Counted from the first letter of the stretch, positions 1 through 6,370 are shown. The stretch is DNA of 6,910 nt from UBA1189 sp045647345 (GCA_045647345.1 JAZRMG010000157.1:1-6910); one strand, 5' to 3'. A program made the numbers and translations. Notes: a model not told the origin generated them from the letters alone.

Positions 1-154
1 TGAAGGGCACCACGGCCGAGAGGACCAGGATGAACAGCAGCAGACAGCGGTTGAACCGATGCAGCGTGTCGCGACTGCAAAGCAGCTTGTAGAACATATA
101 GAATGCTGCTAGGCTGAGCGATACTTTTAATATATAGGATAAGAATATGAACAT
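1..154 (-). CDS. M56/BlaR1-like membrane metallopeptidase, N-terminal fragment (runs off the left edge)
   Basis: The first 51 codons of a minus-strand gene start at the ATG at 152-154. The peptide begins MFIFLSYILKVSLSLAAFYM, which forms a first membrane segment at about residues 2-24. A short basic loop with a D-T-L-H-R-F-N-R stretch follows, then a second hydrophobic segment from about residue 39. This two-helix opening with an HRFNR-like loop is what I recognise from Bacteroidales M56 (BlaR1/MecR1-type) antirepressor proteases, where an inner-membrane zinc protease domain senses a signal and inactivates a BlaI-type repressor. The HExxH zinc site lies outside the window, so catalytic status cannot be judged. 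The position directly downstream of a blaI-type gene on the same strand, 89 bp away, strongly supports the call. The identity of any C-terminal sensor or TonB-like domain is unknown here. Confidence 0.75.
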   Translation of the reverse strand, partial: MFIFLSYILKVSLSLAAFYMFYKLLCSRDTLHRFNRCLLLFILVLSAVVPF

Positions 155-188
155 CGTTTACGTCGTGTGTTATGATTTCTTAATCTAT

Positions 189-238
189 CGGAGTACTTCG
201 AGGTCTCTGAGTATACCGAGTTTTCGAACACTCAGAGA
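189..238 (-). promoter_or_regulatory. Hairpin-forming spacer between blaI and the M56 gene
   Basis: A perfect 9-bp inverted repeat (TCTCTGAGT at 204-212 with ACTCAGAGA at 230-238, 17-nt loop) lies just after the blaI stop. A second, imperfect stem pairs 189-197 with 210-218, with one mismatch and one G-U. The two stems share positions 210-212, so they compete. Neither is followed by a U-run in the minus direction, so this is not a standard intrinsic terminator. It could be an RNA processing or stability element that sets the repressor-to-protease ratio, or a protein site. The structure is seen in the sequence; the role is inferred. Confidence 0.4.
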
Positions 239-243
239 ACAAA

Positions 244-612
244 CTATTCGCTCTTTCTCAGCAGTGCTATCAACTCATCAATCTCTTCGGCCGACAGGTT
301 TTCTTCCTTGACGAAGAAGTTGACTAGGTCGGCTGCCGAGCCGCGGAAAAGAGTGTTCTTCACGTTTTGCATGAAGCGACTGCTGTATTCGCTGTGTTGC
401 ACGAGAGGGTAGAAGCGGTGCTGCTTGCCTACGGCCTCGCTGGCCACATATTGTTTTTCTTTCAATATTCGCAGAAAGGTGAGCACGGTGTTATAGGCTG
501 GCTTTGGCTCGGGAAACTGCTCCAACACCTCGTTGACAGATGCTTTCTGTAAGTCCCATAGAATATTCATTACCTGCAGTTCGGCACGGGTGAGTTCGTT
601 ACTTCTCTTCAT
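244..612 (-). CDS. BlaI/MecI-family transcriptional repressor
   Basis: A 122-residue protein of normal length for the BlaI/MecI/CopY family, small winged-helix repressors that bind DNA as dimers. The opening LTRAELQVMNILWD (residues 7-20) and the recognition-helix region AYNTVLTFLRILKEK (39-53) are family hallmarks. The wing lies at about 55-70, and the C-terminal dimerisation helices at about 76-120 end in EEIDELIALL. An Asn98-Phe99 pair lies in the C-terminal domain close to where staphylococcal BlaI is cleaved between Asn and Phe when BlaR1 is activated. The alignment is by eye, so proteolytic control by the downstream M56 protein is an inference. The ATG at 610-612 gives the expected N-terminus. 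The target genes are unknown: the family controls beta-lactamases in Firmicutes, but Bacteroidales pairs often sit beside unrelated genes. The gene probably controls itself through the dyads at 649-662 and 705-718. Confidence 0.93.
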   Translation of the reverse strand: MKRSNELTRAELQVMNILWDLQKASVNEVLEQFPEPKPAYNTVLTFLRILKEKQYVASEAVGKQHRFYPLVQHSEYSSRFMQNVKNTLFRGSAADLVNFFVKEENLSAEEIDELIALLRKSE

Positions 613-648
613 ATTTTTCAGCTTTTGTTCGTTTTTGTTATTTGAATT

Positions 649-662
649 ACTAAAGGTTTAGT
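649..662. promoter_or_regulatory. Candidate BlaI operator, proximal dyad
   Basis: ACTAAA-GG-TTTAGT is a perfect 6+6 inverted repeat with a 2-bp centre. It lies 36 bp upstream of the blaI start, just downstream of the possible promoter at 675-705. The size suits a dimeric winged-helix repressor. Classical BlaI/MecI sites contain TACAnnTGTA, so this would be a different half-site. The assignment rests on position and on the related second dyad at 705-718. Confidence 0.5.
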
Positions 663-674
663 TGATTTCTGCGG

Positions 675-705
675 CAAAGGAAAATGTTTCTTTTCACACT
701 TGCAA
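675..705 (-). promoter_or_regulatory. Possible blaI promoter (Bacteroidales type)
   Basis: Read on the minus strand, TTCCTTTG (complement of 675-682) differs at one position from the Bacteroides -7 box TAnnTTTG. A TTGC (complement of 702-705) lies 19 bp upstream, where the -33 TTTG box is expected. The match is imperfect. Its position between the two dyads, with transcription predicted to start near 668, makes it more plausible. Confidence 0.4.
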
Positions 706-718
706 CTAAAACTTTAAG
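705..718. promoter_or_regulatory. Candidate BlaI operator, distal imperfect dyad
   Basis: ACTAAA-AC-TTTAAG keeps the left half and most of the right half of the dyad at 649-662, and sits exactly 56 bp from it. It overlaps the -33 region of the possible blaI promoter. Paired dyads bracketing a promoter suit autorepression. Function is inferred. Confidence 0.4.
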
Positions 719-780
719 AATTTGTTTCCCGGTTCGCATTTTTAACTTACATTATTAGTTGATGTGTTCGTTTGGATACG

Positions 781-815
781 AAAAAAGCATGTACGACTTT
801 GGCGTACATGCTTTC
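781..815 (-). terminator. Rho-independent terminator of the choloylglycine-hydrolase-family gene
   Basis: A perfect 12-bp stem (784-795 with 803-814, core GCATGTACG/CGTACATGC) closes a 7-nt loop. Read on the minus strand it runs into a TTTTTT tract (complement of 781-786). It begins about 20 bp after the stop codon of the gene at 837-1919 and separates that gene from blaI. Confidence 0.9.
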
Positions 816-836
816 TGGAAAGTTATGAAGAGATGT

Positions 837-1919
837 TTATTTCACCACAATCATCTCTATGGGTTGTGTTTCGCTTTTGTCCATCGGATGCCATTGATAC
901 TTCACGTTGTTGAAGTCGATGGAACGCACGTCGATACATCTGATATTGTTATTATATGATGTCTTATAGTACACTTTGCCGTTGGTGAGGTCTATGGCCG
1001 AGGTCCATTGTGTGGCGCTGGGGATGTTGGGACCTTCACCGGGCTTGTGTTCAATACCTATAGGAATGTCAAAATTGTTCAATATATGGAAACACTGTGT
1101 TACGGTAGAGAAGGCATCGGGTCGTTGCGGAGCAGTATTTCGGAAGAAGGCTGCACGTACAAAGCGTGAGGGAGGGGTGGCGTCGCCTGGTAAGCCCAAC
1201 ATCCCCGAGTTGCCCCCAAAGGGACTCAACGCTTGCTTGCCAAGTAGTTGGTTGGGGGCACTGCCCGGGAAGAGGTTTACGTAGTTGTTCAGGTTAGCCA
1301 GATGCCACGGGAAGCCGGGTGAGTTGGTGATCACGCCTACGGTATTCTCATAGAAATGAGGCACACCATCAACAAATTCAAGTACCACTTGACGACCGCT
1401 TTTGTCGCCTATACGGTAGTGCACTACGGCATCAGCATCTAGTCCTACAACACGTACTTGGTTTGAGTTGATGGCTTGCATCACCTCGTCTACGGTGGCA
1501 AATTGCGACAGCATCCACGCATTCAGCTGCAAATCACCCACGCTATGGTCAGCTTCGGCAGGATTGTATGGGAGATAGCTGCCATAGTTGGGGAAGAAGA
1601 ACAATCCCGTTGATAGTCCTGCTTCATTTATGCCTTCGGCAATGAACTCCTTTTGCACCACGCAAAGTCCTACTACACCATACTTTGCTGTAAACTTGAG
1701 TCCGTTTAGTGCATTGGGCGTATATGACTGCATTTCATGACCGCGCGGAATGATTACATACTCGCTGATGAGTTTCAGCGCTGCCCCTTCGATGGTACGT
1801 GCCTGTACATAGCTGCCATCTTTGGCGGTGAGTGAGATGCCGGTACAGGCAATTGACGAAGCTGTACCGCTGCACAGCGCAGCGCAGCCTATAAGAAAAC
1901 TTTTAGCCATTGTATTCAT
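837..1919 (-). CDS. Secreted choloylglycine hydrolase family protein (bile salt hydrolase / penicillin V acylase-like)
   Basis: A 360-residue N-terminal-nucleophile hydrolase precursor. Residues 1-24 form a signal peptide (Lys6, then a hydrophobic run ending SSIA), and cleavage before Cys25 would expose the catalytic cysteine (A-C-T-G-I-S). Family active-site positions can be traced: Cys25, Arg41 (QARTIE), Asn98 (GINEAGL), Asn199 (ITNSP) and Arg252 (PSRFVRAAF). The spacing from the cysteine is close to that in clostridial bile salt hydrolase. Glu44 replaces the usual Asp three residues after the first arginine; from memory, related Bacteroidales proteins also have RTIE here. The enzyme should cleave a C-N amide bond outside the cytoplasm, probably in the periplasm. 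Bile-acid conjugates are a likely substrate in a gut organism, but penicillin V or N-acyl amino acids and lactones are also possible. ATGs at codons 1 and 4 both preserve the signal peptide. It is monocistronic, with its own terminator. Confidence 0.88.
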   Translation of the reverse strand: MNTMAKSFLIGCAALCSGTASSIACTGISLTAKDGSYVQARTIEGAALKLISEYVIIPRGHEMQSYTPNALNGLKFTAKYGVVGLCVVQKEFIAEGINEAGLSTGLFFFPNYGSYLPYNPAEADHSVGDLQLNAWMLSQFATVDEVMQAINSNQVRVVGLDADAVVHYRIGDKSGRQVVLEFVDGVPHFYENTVGVITNSPGFPWHLANLNNYVNLFPGSAPNQLLGKQALSPFGGNSGMLGLPGDATPPSRFVRAAFFRNTAPQRPDAFSTVTQCFHILNNFDIPIGIEHKPGEGPNIPSATQWTSAIDLTNGKVYYKTSYNNNIRCIDVRSIDFNNVKYQWHPMDKSETQPIEMIVVK

Positions 1920-1955
1920 ATTGATAATTTATGAGGTTAATTTCTTTAATGCAAA

Positions 1956-1988
1956 CAATCGTAGGGCATGAATGTTTGTATGGATAAA
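1956..1988 (-). promoter_or_regulatory. Possible promoter of the choloylglycine-hydrolase-family gene
   Basis: On the minus strand TACGATTG (complement of 1956-1963) differs at one position from TAnnTTTG. A TTTA lies 21 bp upstream near 1985-1988. Transcription would start around 1950, leaving a leader of about 30 nt. It overlaps the divergent promoter at 1975-2006, so the two genes could affect each other. The match is weak. Confidence 0.3.
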
Positions 1989-2006
1989 AAATATTGAGTA
2001 AGTTTG
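1975..2006 (+). promoter_or_regulatory. Promoter of the cysteine-synthase-family gene
   Basis: TTTG at 1975-1978, a 20-bp spacer, then TAAGTTTG at 1999-2006 match the Bacteroides sigma-ABfr consensus (TTTG-N19-21-TAnnTTTG) exactly. The predicted transcript starts near 2012, about 30 nt before the ATG at 2043. This rules out the upstream in-frame TTG at 2004, which lies inside the -7 box. Confidence 0.8.
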
Positions 2007-2042
2007 CTCTATAAAACAAGCAGAACTCTCGCTGTTAATAGT

Positions 2043-2966
2043 ATGAAGATAGCATTAGACATGACAGCTCTGATCGGGCACACCCCCTTGGTAGAGTTGT
2101 CGCGATACGGAAAAAAATATGATGTGGCTGCTCGTCTTGTAGCCAAGGTGGAGGGTGTGAATCCCAGTGGTAGTGTTAAGGCGCGTGCTGCCTTTGCTAT
2201 GGTAGAGGAGGCCGAGCGGAGTGGAGCATTGCTTCCGGGAGGTACCATCATAGAGCCTACTAGTGGAAACACGGGGATAGGGTTAGCCATGGTGGCTGCT
2301 ATCAAGGGATACCGGCTTATACTTACAATGCCCGATACCATGAGCGTAGAGCGACGTAAGCTGTTAGCTGCTTATGGGGCCGAAGTGGTGCTTACTGAGG
2401 GACGTTTGGGAATGGCAGGTAGTATTGCTAAGGCAGAGGAATTGCATGCCAGTATGGCTAATAGCTTTATCCCACAACAGTTCTCGAATAGAAACAATCC
2501 GCTGGTGCATGAGCATACAACAGCTGTGGAACTTTGGGACGATACCGATGGTCAGATTGCAGTGTTCGTGGCTGGAGTTGGTACGGGAGGTACGGTGACC
2601 GGAGTAGGGCGTGGGCTGAAATCACGTAATCCGCTAGTACATATTGTGGCTGTAGAGCCTGAGGCATCGCCTCTGCTTCAAGGTGGTAAGGTTGCTTCAC
2701 ATGGTCTGCAAGGCATTGGCGCAAACTTTGTGCCCGACAACTATGATGCCCGTGTGATTGACGAGGTGATTGGTGTGTCTCAGTCCGACGCTTTAGCTGC
2801 AGTGCGCGAACTTGCTGTTACTGAAGGATTGTTTGTCGGTATCAGTAGTGGAGCCGCACTTTATGCGGCAAGGTTGGTAGCCATGCGTCCCGAGTATAGA
2901 GGTAAAATTGTAGTTGTGTTGTTGCCCGATGGAGGTGAACGCTACTTATCAACCATGTCTTTGTAA
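2043..2966 (+). CDS. Cysteine synthase family PLP enzyme (O-acetylserine sulfhydrylase, CysK/CysM type)
   Basis: A 307-residue fold-type II PLP enzyme of normal length. It would convert O-acetylserine and sulfide (or a related sulfur donor) to cysteine in the cytosol. Residues ALIGHTPLVEL (9-19) are the standard opening. NPSGSVKARAAFAM (40-53) holds the PLP-binding Lys46, TSGNTG (73-78) is the substrate-carboxylate loop, VGTGGTVTGVG (179-189) binds the PLP phosphate, and GISSGAA (266-272) carries the serine near the pyridine nitrogen. LPDGGERYLST closes the protein. The residue after the PLP lysine is Ala, where many relatives have Asp. The GSVK form resembles CysM as much as CysK, so the exact donor and the choice between cysK and cysM stay open. 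The start was set at the ATG at 2043 because the longer frame runs into the promoter. It stands alone between a divergent gene and a convergent one. Confidence 0.92.
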   Translation: MKIALDMTALIGHTPLVELSRYGKKYDVAARLVAKVEGVNPSGSVKARAAFAMVEEAERSGALLPGGTIIEPTSGNTGIGLAMVAAIKGYRLILTMPDTMSVERRKLLAAYGAEVVLTEGRLGMAGSIAKAEELHASMANSFIPQQFSNRNNPLVHEHTTAVELWDDTDGQIAVFVAGVGTGGTVTGVGRGLKSRNPLVHIVAVEPEASPLLQGGKVASHGLQGIGANFVPDNYDARVIDEVIGVSQSDALAAVRELAVTEGLFVGISSGAALYAARLVAMRPEYRGKIVVVLLPDGGERYLSTMSL

Positions 2967-2973
2967 TGAAAAG

Positions 2974-3002
2974 AAACGGACAGTCTCGCTGACTGTCCGT
3001 TT
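2974..3002. terminator. Bidirectional terminator between convergent genes
   Basis: A perfect 12-bp stem (2974-2985 with 2991-3002, core CGGACAGTC/GACTGTCCG) with a 5-nt loop lies 7 bp past the cysteine-synthase-family stop and 7 bp past the stop of the minus-strand gene at 3010-3645. A-rich and T-rich arms give short U-tracts in both directions (TTT on plus, TTTCTTTTC on minus), so one hairpin can serve both transcripts. Confidence 0.85.
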
Positions 3003-3009
3003 ATGATTC

Positions 3010-3645
3010 TTACACTTTCTTTTCGTGTTGTTCTTCGCCCTTGAGTATTGGCAAACTTATGTGGAACTTGACGGCCAGTACACGAGTGAGGAACACACAT
3101 ACGCCACATGTGATTTGTGTAACGATGGGGTCAGTACCCAATCGGCCACATACCCAATAGGCAAAACCACCCATCACGCAAGCCATGGCATATATGTCCT
3201 TGCGGAAGATTAGGGGAATCTCATTGATGAATACGTCGCGCAGCACACCGCCAGCTGCACCAGTGAAGGTTCCCATGATGGTAGCTACCCAAAGGGGGAA
3301 GCCTGCGTCGAGAGTCTTCTGTATACCTACTACAGCGAAGAGGGCGAGACCAATGGCATCGAAGATGAAGAAGGTGTTGTTCATTCTCACCAGATATTTA
3401 CTGAATATCATCACCCACAAGAGGGCCAAAGCGGTAATGACGAGATAGATGGTGTTGCTCATCCAGAAGGGAGTGACATCGAGCAGCACATCGCGGATGG
3501 TACCACCACCAATGGCGGTTACGAGACCTACGACATAGGCTCCAAAGAGGTCGAACTGCTTGGCAGAGGCCAAACGGATTCCACTGATTGCAAAGGCAAA
3601 TGTGCCGATAAATTCGATAATGTCTACAAACGAAATGTTCATCAT
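3010..3645 (-). CDS. TRIC / UPF0126 (YadS-like) family inner-membrane protein
   Basis: A 211-residue, highly hydrophobic protein with about seven predicted membrane helices. It is built as two related halves: GGGTIRD at 46-52 and GAAGGVLRD at 129-137 occupy matching places. This paired glycine-rich (G)GG-x-x-RD motif defines the YadS/UPF0126 family, whose structurally studied members are prokaryotic trimeric intracellular cation (TRIC) channels conducting K+ or Na+. The length is typical. The C-terminus (LKGEEQHEKKV) is charged and probably cytoplasmic. ATG-ATG at the start gives two equivalent first codons. It lies 60 bp downstream of mutS2 on the same strand with no terminator seen between them, so read-through from mutS2 is likely. 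The physiological role in bacteria is not settled, and the cation-channel function is taken from the family. Confidence 0.85.
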   Translation of the reverse strand: MMNISFVDIIEFIGTFAFAISGIRLASAKQFDLFGAYVVGLVTAIGGGTIRDVLLDVTPFWMSNTIYLVITALALLWVMIFSKYLVRMNNTFFIFDAIGLALFAVVGIQKTLDAGFPLWVATIMGTFTGAAGGVLRDVFINEIPLIFRKDIYAMACVMGGFAYWVCGRLGTDPIVTQITCGVCVFLTRVLAVKFHISLPILKGEEQHEKKV

Positions 3646-3650
3646 GTTTA

Positions 3651-3687
3651 TTTACTATTTGATAATTTACTATTTACTATTTTACTT
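3651..3687. repeat. Degenerate TTTACTA short repeats between mutS2 and the TRIC-like gene
   Basis: TTTACTA occurs at 3651-3657, 3666-3672 and 3673-3679 (the last two in direct tandem), with a TTTACTT variant at 3681-3687. On the coding strand of the flanking genes this reads AGTAAAATAGTAAATAGTAAAT, in pieces, just before the TRIC-like start codon. It may be a slippage-prone tract in the leader, or simply AT-rich spacer. It has no hairpin or U-run of terminator type. Confidence 0.5.
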
Positions 3688-3705
3688 TCAACTCTAAATC
3701 CTAAA

Positions 3706-6258
3706 CTAATGTAATTCAACCACAGTTATTCCCGCTCCACCGAACTGTACGTGTTCATCGCGACAACTCGATACCGCAGGGTTTGCCTGTAGGTATTGAC
3801 GGATGAGGGTGCGCAATATGCCGTTACCTGTTCCGTGCAGTATACGCACTCGGGGCATGCTGAGCAGTACAGCATCGTCTATATAATAGGTAACCGCTTG
3901 CAAGGCCTCTTCGCCACGCATACCGCGTACGTCGATGTCTTGTTTGAAGTGCAGGCGGCGTTCCGAGATGTTCTCTTGTGTCTCCTTGCTCAAGAAGGTA
4001 TAGGCCCGTGGGCGCTCGGCCTCCTGCTGGCGTGCCGCCTCCTGTGTGGCTGGCTCCAGTTTGCTGAGTTTGGTCATGGTGCGCATCATGCCGAAGGTTA
4101 CTATAGCATTCTTGCCATTGATCTGCTCTATGGTGCCTATGCTCTGCTGCCCTTTGATTCTAACCAATGAGCCGATGGAAAGAGACCCCCTCTGCCCTTT
4201 GGGCATCTCCCCCTCTATGGGGAGAGGGCTCCGCGATGTCTGTAAAGCCCCTCCATAGAGGGAGGGGTTGGGGTGGGTCTCCTTCTTTAATTTTTTACGT
4301 TCTTGTCGTGCCTTCAGCTGCTCCATCTTGCGCTGTATGCGTGCTTCATATTCATCGGCACCGCCTGTGGTCACGATTTCACGCCATTCGGCCAGCTCCT
4401 GGCGTGCCTGGCGTGTCTGCTCCTTTTCGGCTTGTGCTTCCTTGATGGTGCGTATGGTGTTCTCGATACGTGCGTTCGATTCTTGCAAGAGCTGCTTCAT
4501 CTCCTCTTTGGCTTCGCGGATGACCGTCTTGCGCGACTTCTTCAGCTCCTCCATCTCGCCTTCGTATTGGGCTATGAGTGTTTCGAGTTGCTTCTCTTTC
4601 TGGCGGATGTTCTGACGTTTGGTCTCCCAATAGCGCTTGTCGCGTACAATATCCTGCAGGTACTTGTCCGATTGTATGTATTCGCTGCCCACAATCTCCG
4701 AGGCATCAGCGATAACCTCTTCGGGGAGTCCTATTTTGCGTGCTATCTCTACGGCAAACGAACTGCCCGGATTACCTATCTGTAGTTGGTAGAGGGCTTG
4801 CATCAGGTGGCGGTCGTAGAGCATCGCTCCATTGACCACACCTTTGTGGCTCTCGGCAAACTGTTTCAGATTAGAGTAGTGTGTGGTGATAACACCATAG
4901 GCACGCTTATCATTGAAACGGCGGAGTACTGCTTCAGCAATGGCGCCTCCGATTAGGGGTTCGGTGCCACTACCAAATTCATCGATGAGGATAAGGCTAT
5001 GGCCATCAGCCTCACGCATCATATTCTTCATGTTCAGCAAGTGGCTGCTGTAGGTACTGAGGTCGTCCTCGATGCTCTGCTCGTCGCCTATATCGATGAA
5101 GATGCTGCGGAAAATGCCGGCACGACTTGCTCGTTTCAAGGGAAGGAGCATACCGCACTGTAGCATATATTGTAGCAGACCTACGGTCTTCAGGCAGACG
5201 GACTTACCGCCGGCATTGGGTCCTGATATGATGAGGATGCGCTGCTCGCGGCTCAGCTTGATGTCGAGCGGCACCACTTTCTTGTTGTGCTTTTTCAAGG
5301 TGGTGCGCAGCAAGGGGTGCTCGGCCTCTACCCAATCGATATAGGGATGGTCGCACAGTTCGGGGCGTATGGCATCCATGTCGATGGCTGTGAGTGCCTT
5401 GGCGCGGATGAAGTCAATCTCGGCAAGGAAGGAGTATGACTCCAGTATCTCGGGAATCTGTGGGCGCACCTCGTCGGTCAGCTCCGTGAGGATGCGTATC
5501 ACCTCGCGGCGCTCCTCACCCTCGAGTTCACGGATACGGTTGTTGGCCTCCACTACCTCGGCCGGTTCTATGAACACGGTCTTTCCTGTGGCCGATTCGT
5601 CGTGTACGATACCCTTGATGCGGCGCTTCAGTGCCGGTACTACGGGAATAACCAGACGGCCATCACGTACCGTGGGATTCACATCCTTGTCTACGATGCC
5701 TTCAGCCTGTGCCGAGCGCAGTATGGAGTTGAGCGTGCGCGATATGCTGCCCGTGGTGGCGGCCAGTTCGCGGCGTATGTTAGCCAGTGCTGGTGACGCA
5801 TTGTCTTTGATTTTGCCAAATTTGTTCACGATGCCGTCGATACGGCGGATGAGGGTGGGGAAGGCTTGTGCCTCCGAAGCGAGCATCTCCAAGTTGGGGT
5901 ATTTGCTCGCTTCCTCCTCGTCTTCTTTGTGGAAGAAAGAGATAATCTGACTTATCGTGTCGAGCGAGCGGCGCAGGTCGAAGAGCTCCCCTTCGTCCAT
6001 ATACATGCCTACAATGCTGGCACGTTGCAAGGCGGGACGTACATCGAAGAAGTATTGGTAAGGAAATGTATCCTCTTCTTGGATGATGCGTACAAACTCA
6101 GCCACCTCATCCAATCGTCGTATCACCTCATCTTTCTCTGCTGAGAATTGCATATCCTCCACCTTGTCCTTGCCCAATGTGCTTAGGCAACGTCCTCCGA
6201 GAATATGGCGTATCTGGTCGAATCCTATCTTCTGCTCGAAATTGTTCGGATAAATCAT
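3706..6258 (-). CDS. mutS2: MutS2 ATPase/Smr-domain protein
   Basis: An 850-residue MutS2. Like the family, it lacks the mismatch-recognition domains of MutS. Residues 1-300 are the core/lever region. The ATPase has Walker A GPNAGGKS (346-353), an STYSSH signature (401-406), Walker B LILIDEF (422-428) followed by GSGTEP, and His460 (TTHYSN). A long charged coiled coil spans about 535-660, a KOW-like segment about 695-735 (RIKGQQSIGTIEQINGKNAI), and a C-terminal Smr domain about 775-850 with DVRG (776-779) and HGTGNG (808-813). Family members bind branched DNA and suppress recombination, and B. subtilis MutS2 also rescues collided ribosomes; which applies here is unknown. Residues 661-694 are an odd in-frame insertion encoded by a palindromic repeat-like element. 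The start is the ATG at 6256-6258 (MIYPNNFEQKIGF, the usual N-terminus), not the TTG one codon upstream. It probably leads the TRIC-like gene. Confidence 0.96.
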   Translation of the reverse strand: MIYPNNFEQKIGFDQIRHILGGRCLSTLGKDKVEDMQFSAEKDEVIRRLDEVAEFVRIIQEEDTFPYQYFFDVRPALQRASIVGMYMDEGELFDLRRSLDTISQIISFFHKEDEEEASKYPNLEMLASEAQAFPTLIRRIDGIVNKFGKIKDNASPALANIRRELAATTGSISRTLNSILRSAQAEGIVDKDVNPTVRDGRLVIPVVPALKRRIKGIVHDESATGKTVFIEPAEVVEANNRIRELEGEERREVIRILTELTDEVRPQIPEILESYSFLAEIDFIRAKALTAIDMDAIRPELCDHPYIDWVEAEHPLLRTTLKKHNKKVVPLDIKLSREQRILIISGPNAGGKSVCLKTVGLLQYMLQCGMLLPLKRASRAGIFRSIFIDIGDEQSIEDDLSTYSSHLLNMKNMMREADGHSLILIDEFGSGTEPLIGGAIAEAVLRRFNDKRAYGVITTHYSNLKQFAESHKGVVNGAMLYDRHLMQALYQLQIGNPGSSFAVEIARKIGLPEEVIADASEIVGSEYIQSDKYLQDIVRDKRYWETKRQNIRQKEKQLETLIAQYEGEMEELKKSRKTVIREAKEEMKQLLQESNARIENTIRTIKEAQAEKEQTRQARQELAEWREIVTTGGADEYEARIQRKMEQLKARQERKKLKKETHPNPSLYGGALQTSRSPLPIEGEMPKGQRGSLSIGSLVRIKGQQSIGTIEQINGKNAIVTFGMMRTMTKLSKLEPATQEAARQQEAERPRAYTFLSKETQENISERRLHFKQDIDVRGMRGEEALQAVTYYIDDAVLLSMPRVRILHGTGNGILRTLIRQYLQANPAVSSCRDEHVQFGGAGITVVELH
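4177..4284. repeat. Palindrome-rich repeat-like element inside mutS2
   Basis: A C/G-run-rich block unlike the rest of mutS2. It has 7-bp inverted ends, GAGACCC at 4182-4188 and GGGTCTC at 4275-4281, and three internal hairpins: TGCCC/GGGCA (4193-4197, 4201-4205), TCTCCCC/GGGGAGA (4206-4212, 4219-4225) and CCCCTCC/GGAGGGG (4248-4254, 4261-4267). The wording (CACCCCAACCCCTCCC, GATGCCCAAAGGGCAG) matches what I remember of dispersed intergenic repeats in Bacteroidales genomes. The codons at 4177-4278 read without a stop and add 34 residues rich in Pro, Gly and Ser (THPNPSLYGG through QRGSLS). It contains no transposase, so it is a REP/MITE-like passenger at most. Confidence 0.75.
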
Positions 6259-6287
6259 CAATAGTTGTTTACAATTTATTTATGGCT

Positions 6288-6370
6288 GCAAAGATACGGA
6301 TAAGCGAGCGAGAAATATGAAGTTTACTTCAATATTTTTCAAGGCGAGCGCAAAGTATCTTCGCGGAACC
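6288..6370. repeat. Intergenic repeat, copy 1 (83 bp)
   Basis: The unit begins GCAAAGATACGGATAAGCG and ends AAAGTATCTTCGCGGAACC. Each end carries an arm of a 7-bp inverted repeat (AAGATAC 6291-6297, GTATCTT 6355-6361). The centre is a near-perfect palindrome, AAATAT-GAAGT-TT-ACTTC-A-ATATTT (6313-6337). GCGAGCG occurs twice, at 6304-6310 and 6344-6350. Copy 2 follows directly and is about 93% identical by hand comparison. Confidence 0.9.
6289..6296 (-). promoter_or_regulatory. Candidate mutS2 promoter -7 box in repeat copy 1
   Basis: Minus-strand TATCTTTG matches the Bacteroides TAnnTTTG -7 consensus exactly and lies 30 bp before the mutS2 ATG, so transcription would start near 6282. No TTTG is found 19-21 bp upstream (a TTCA is there), so the -33 half is weak. 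The same box recurs at 6372-6379 and 6454-6461 in the other copies. Confidence 0.5.

Noticed and set aside
1879..1890. A lipobox-like LIGC (residues 9-12) in the hydrolase signal peptide
   Set aside because: The hydrophobic stretch before the cysteine is only about five residues. The family requires the later Cys25 as a free N-terminal nucleophile, so cleavage at A24-C25 fits better.
837..2966. A functional bile-acid/sulfur gene pair formed by the hydrolase and the cysteine synthase
   Set aside because: The genes are divergent with separate promoters and terminators. Releasing taurine does not directly feed cysteine synthase, so proximity alone is not enough.
4177..4284. The repeat block as an insertion sequence or CRISPR remnant
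   Set aside because: It is about 100 bp, encodes no transposase, has no clear target duplication, and shows hairpins rather than evenly spaced repeats and spacers.
3796..4785. Several open frames on the plus strand within mutS2
   Set aside because: They lie antisense to a well-conserved MutS2 with all motifs intact. The translations are low in recognisable features and typical of antisense shadows.
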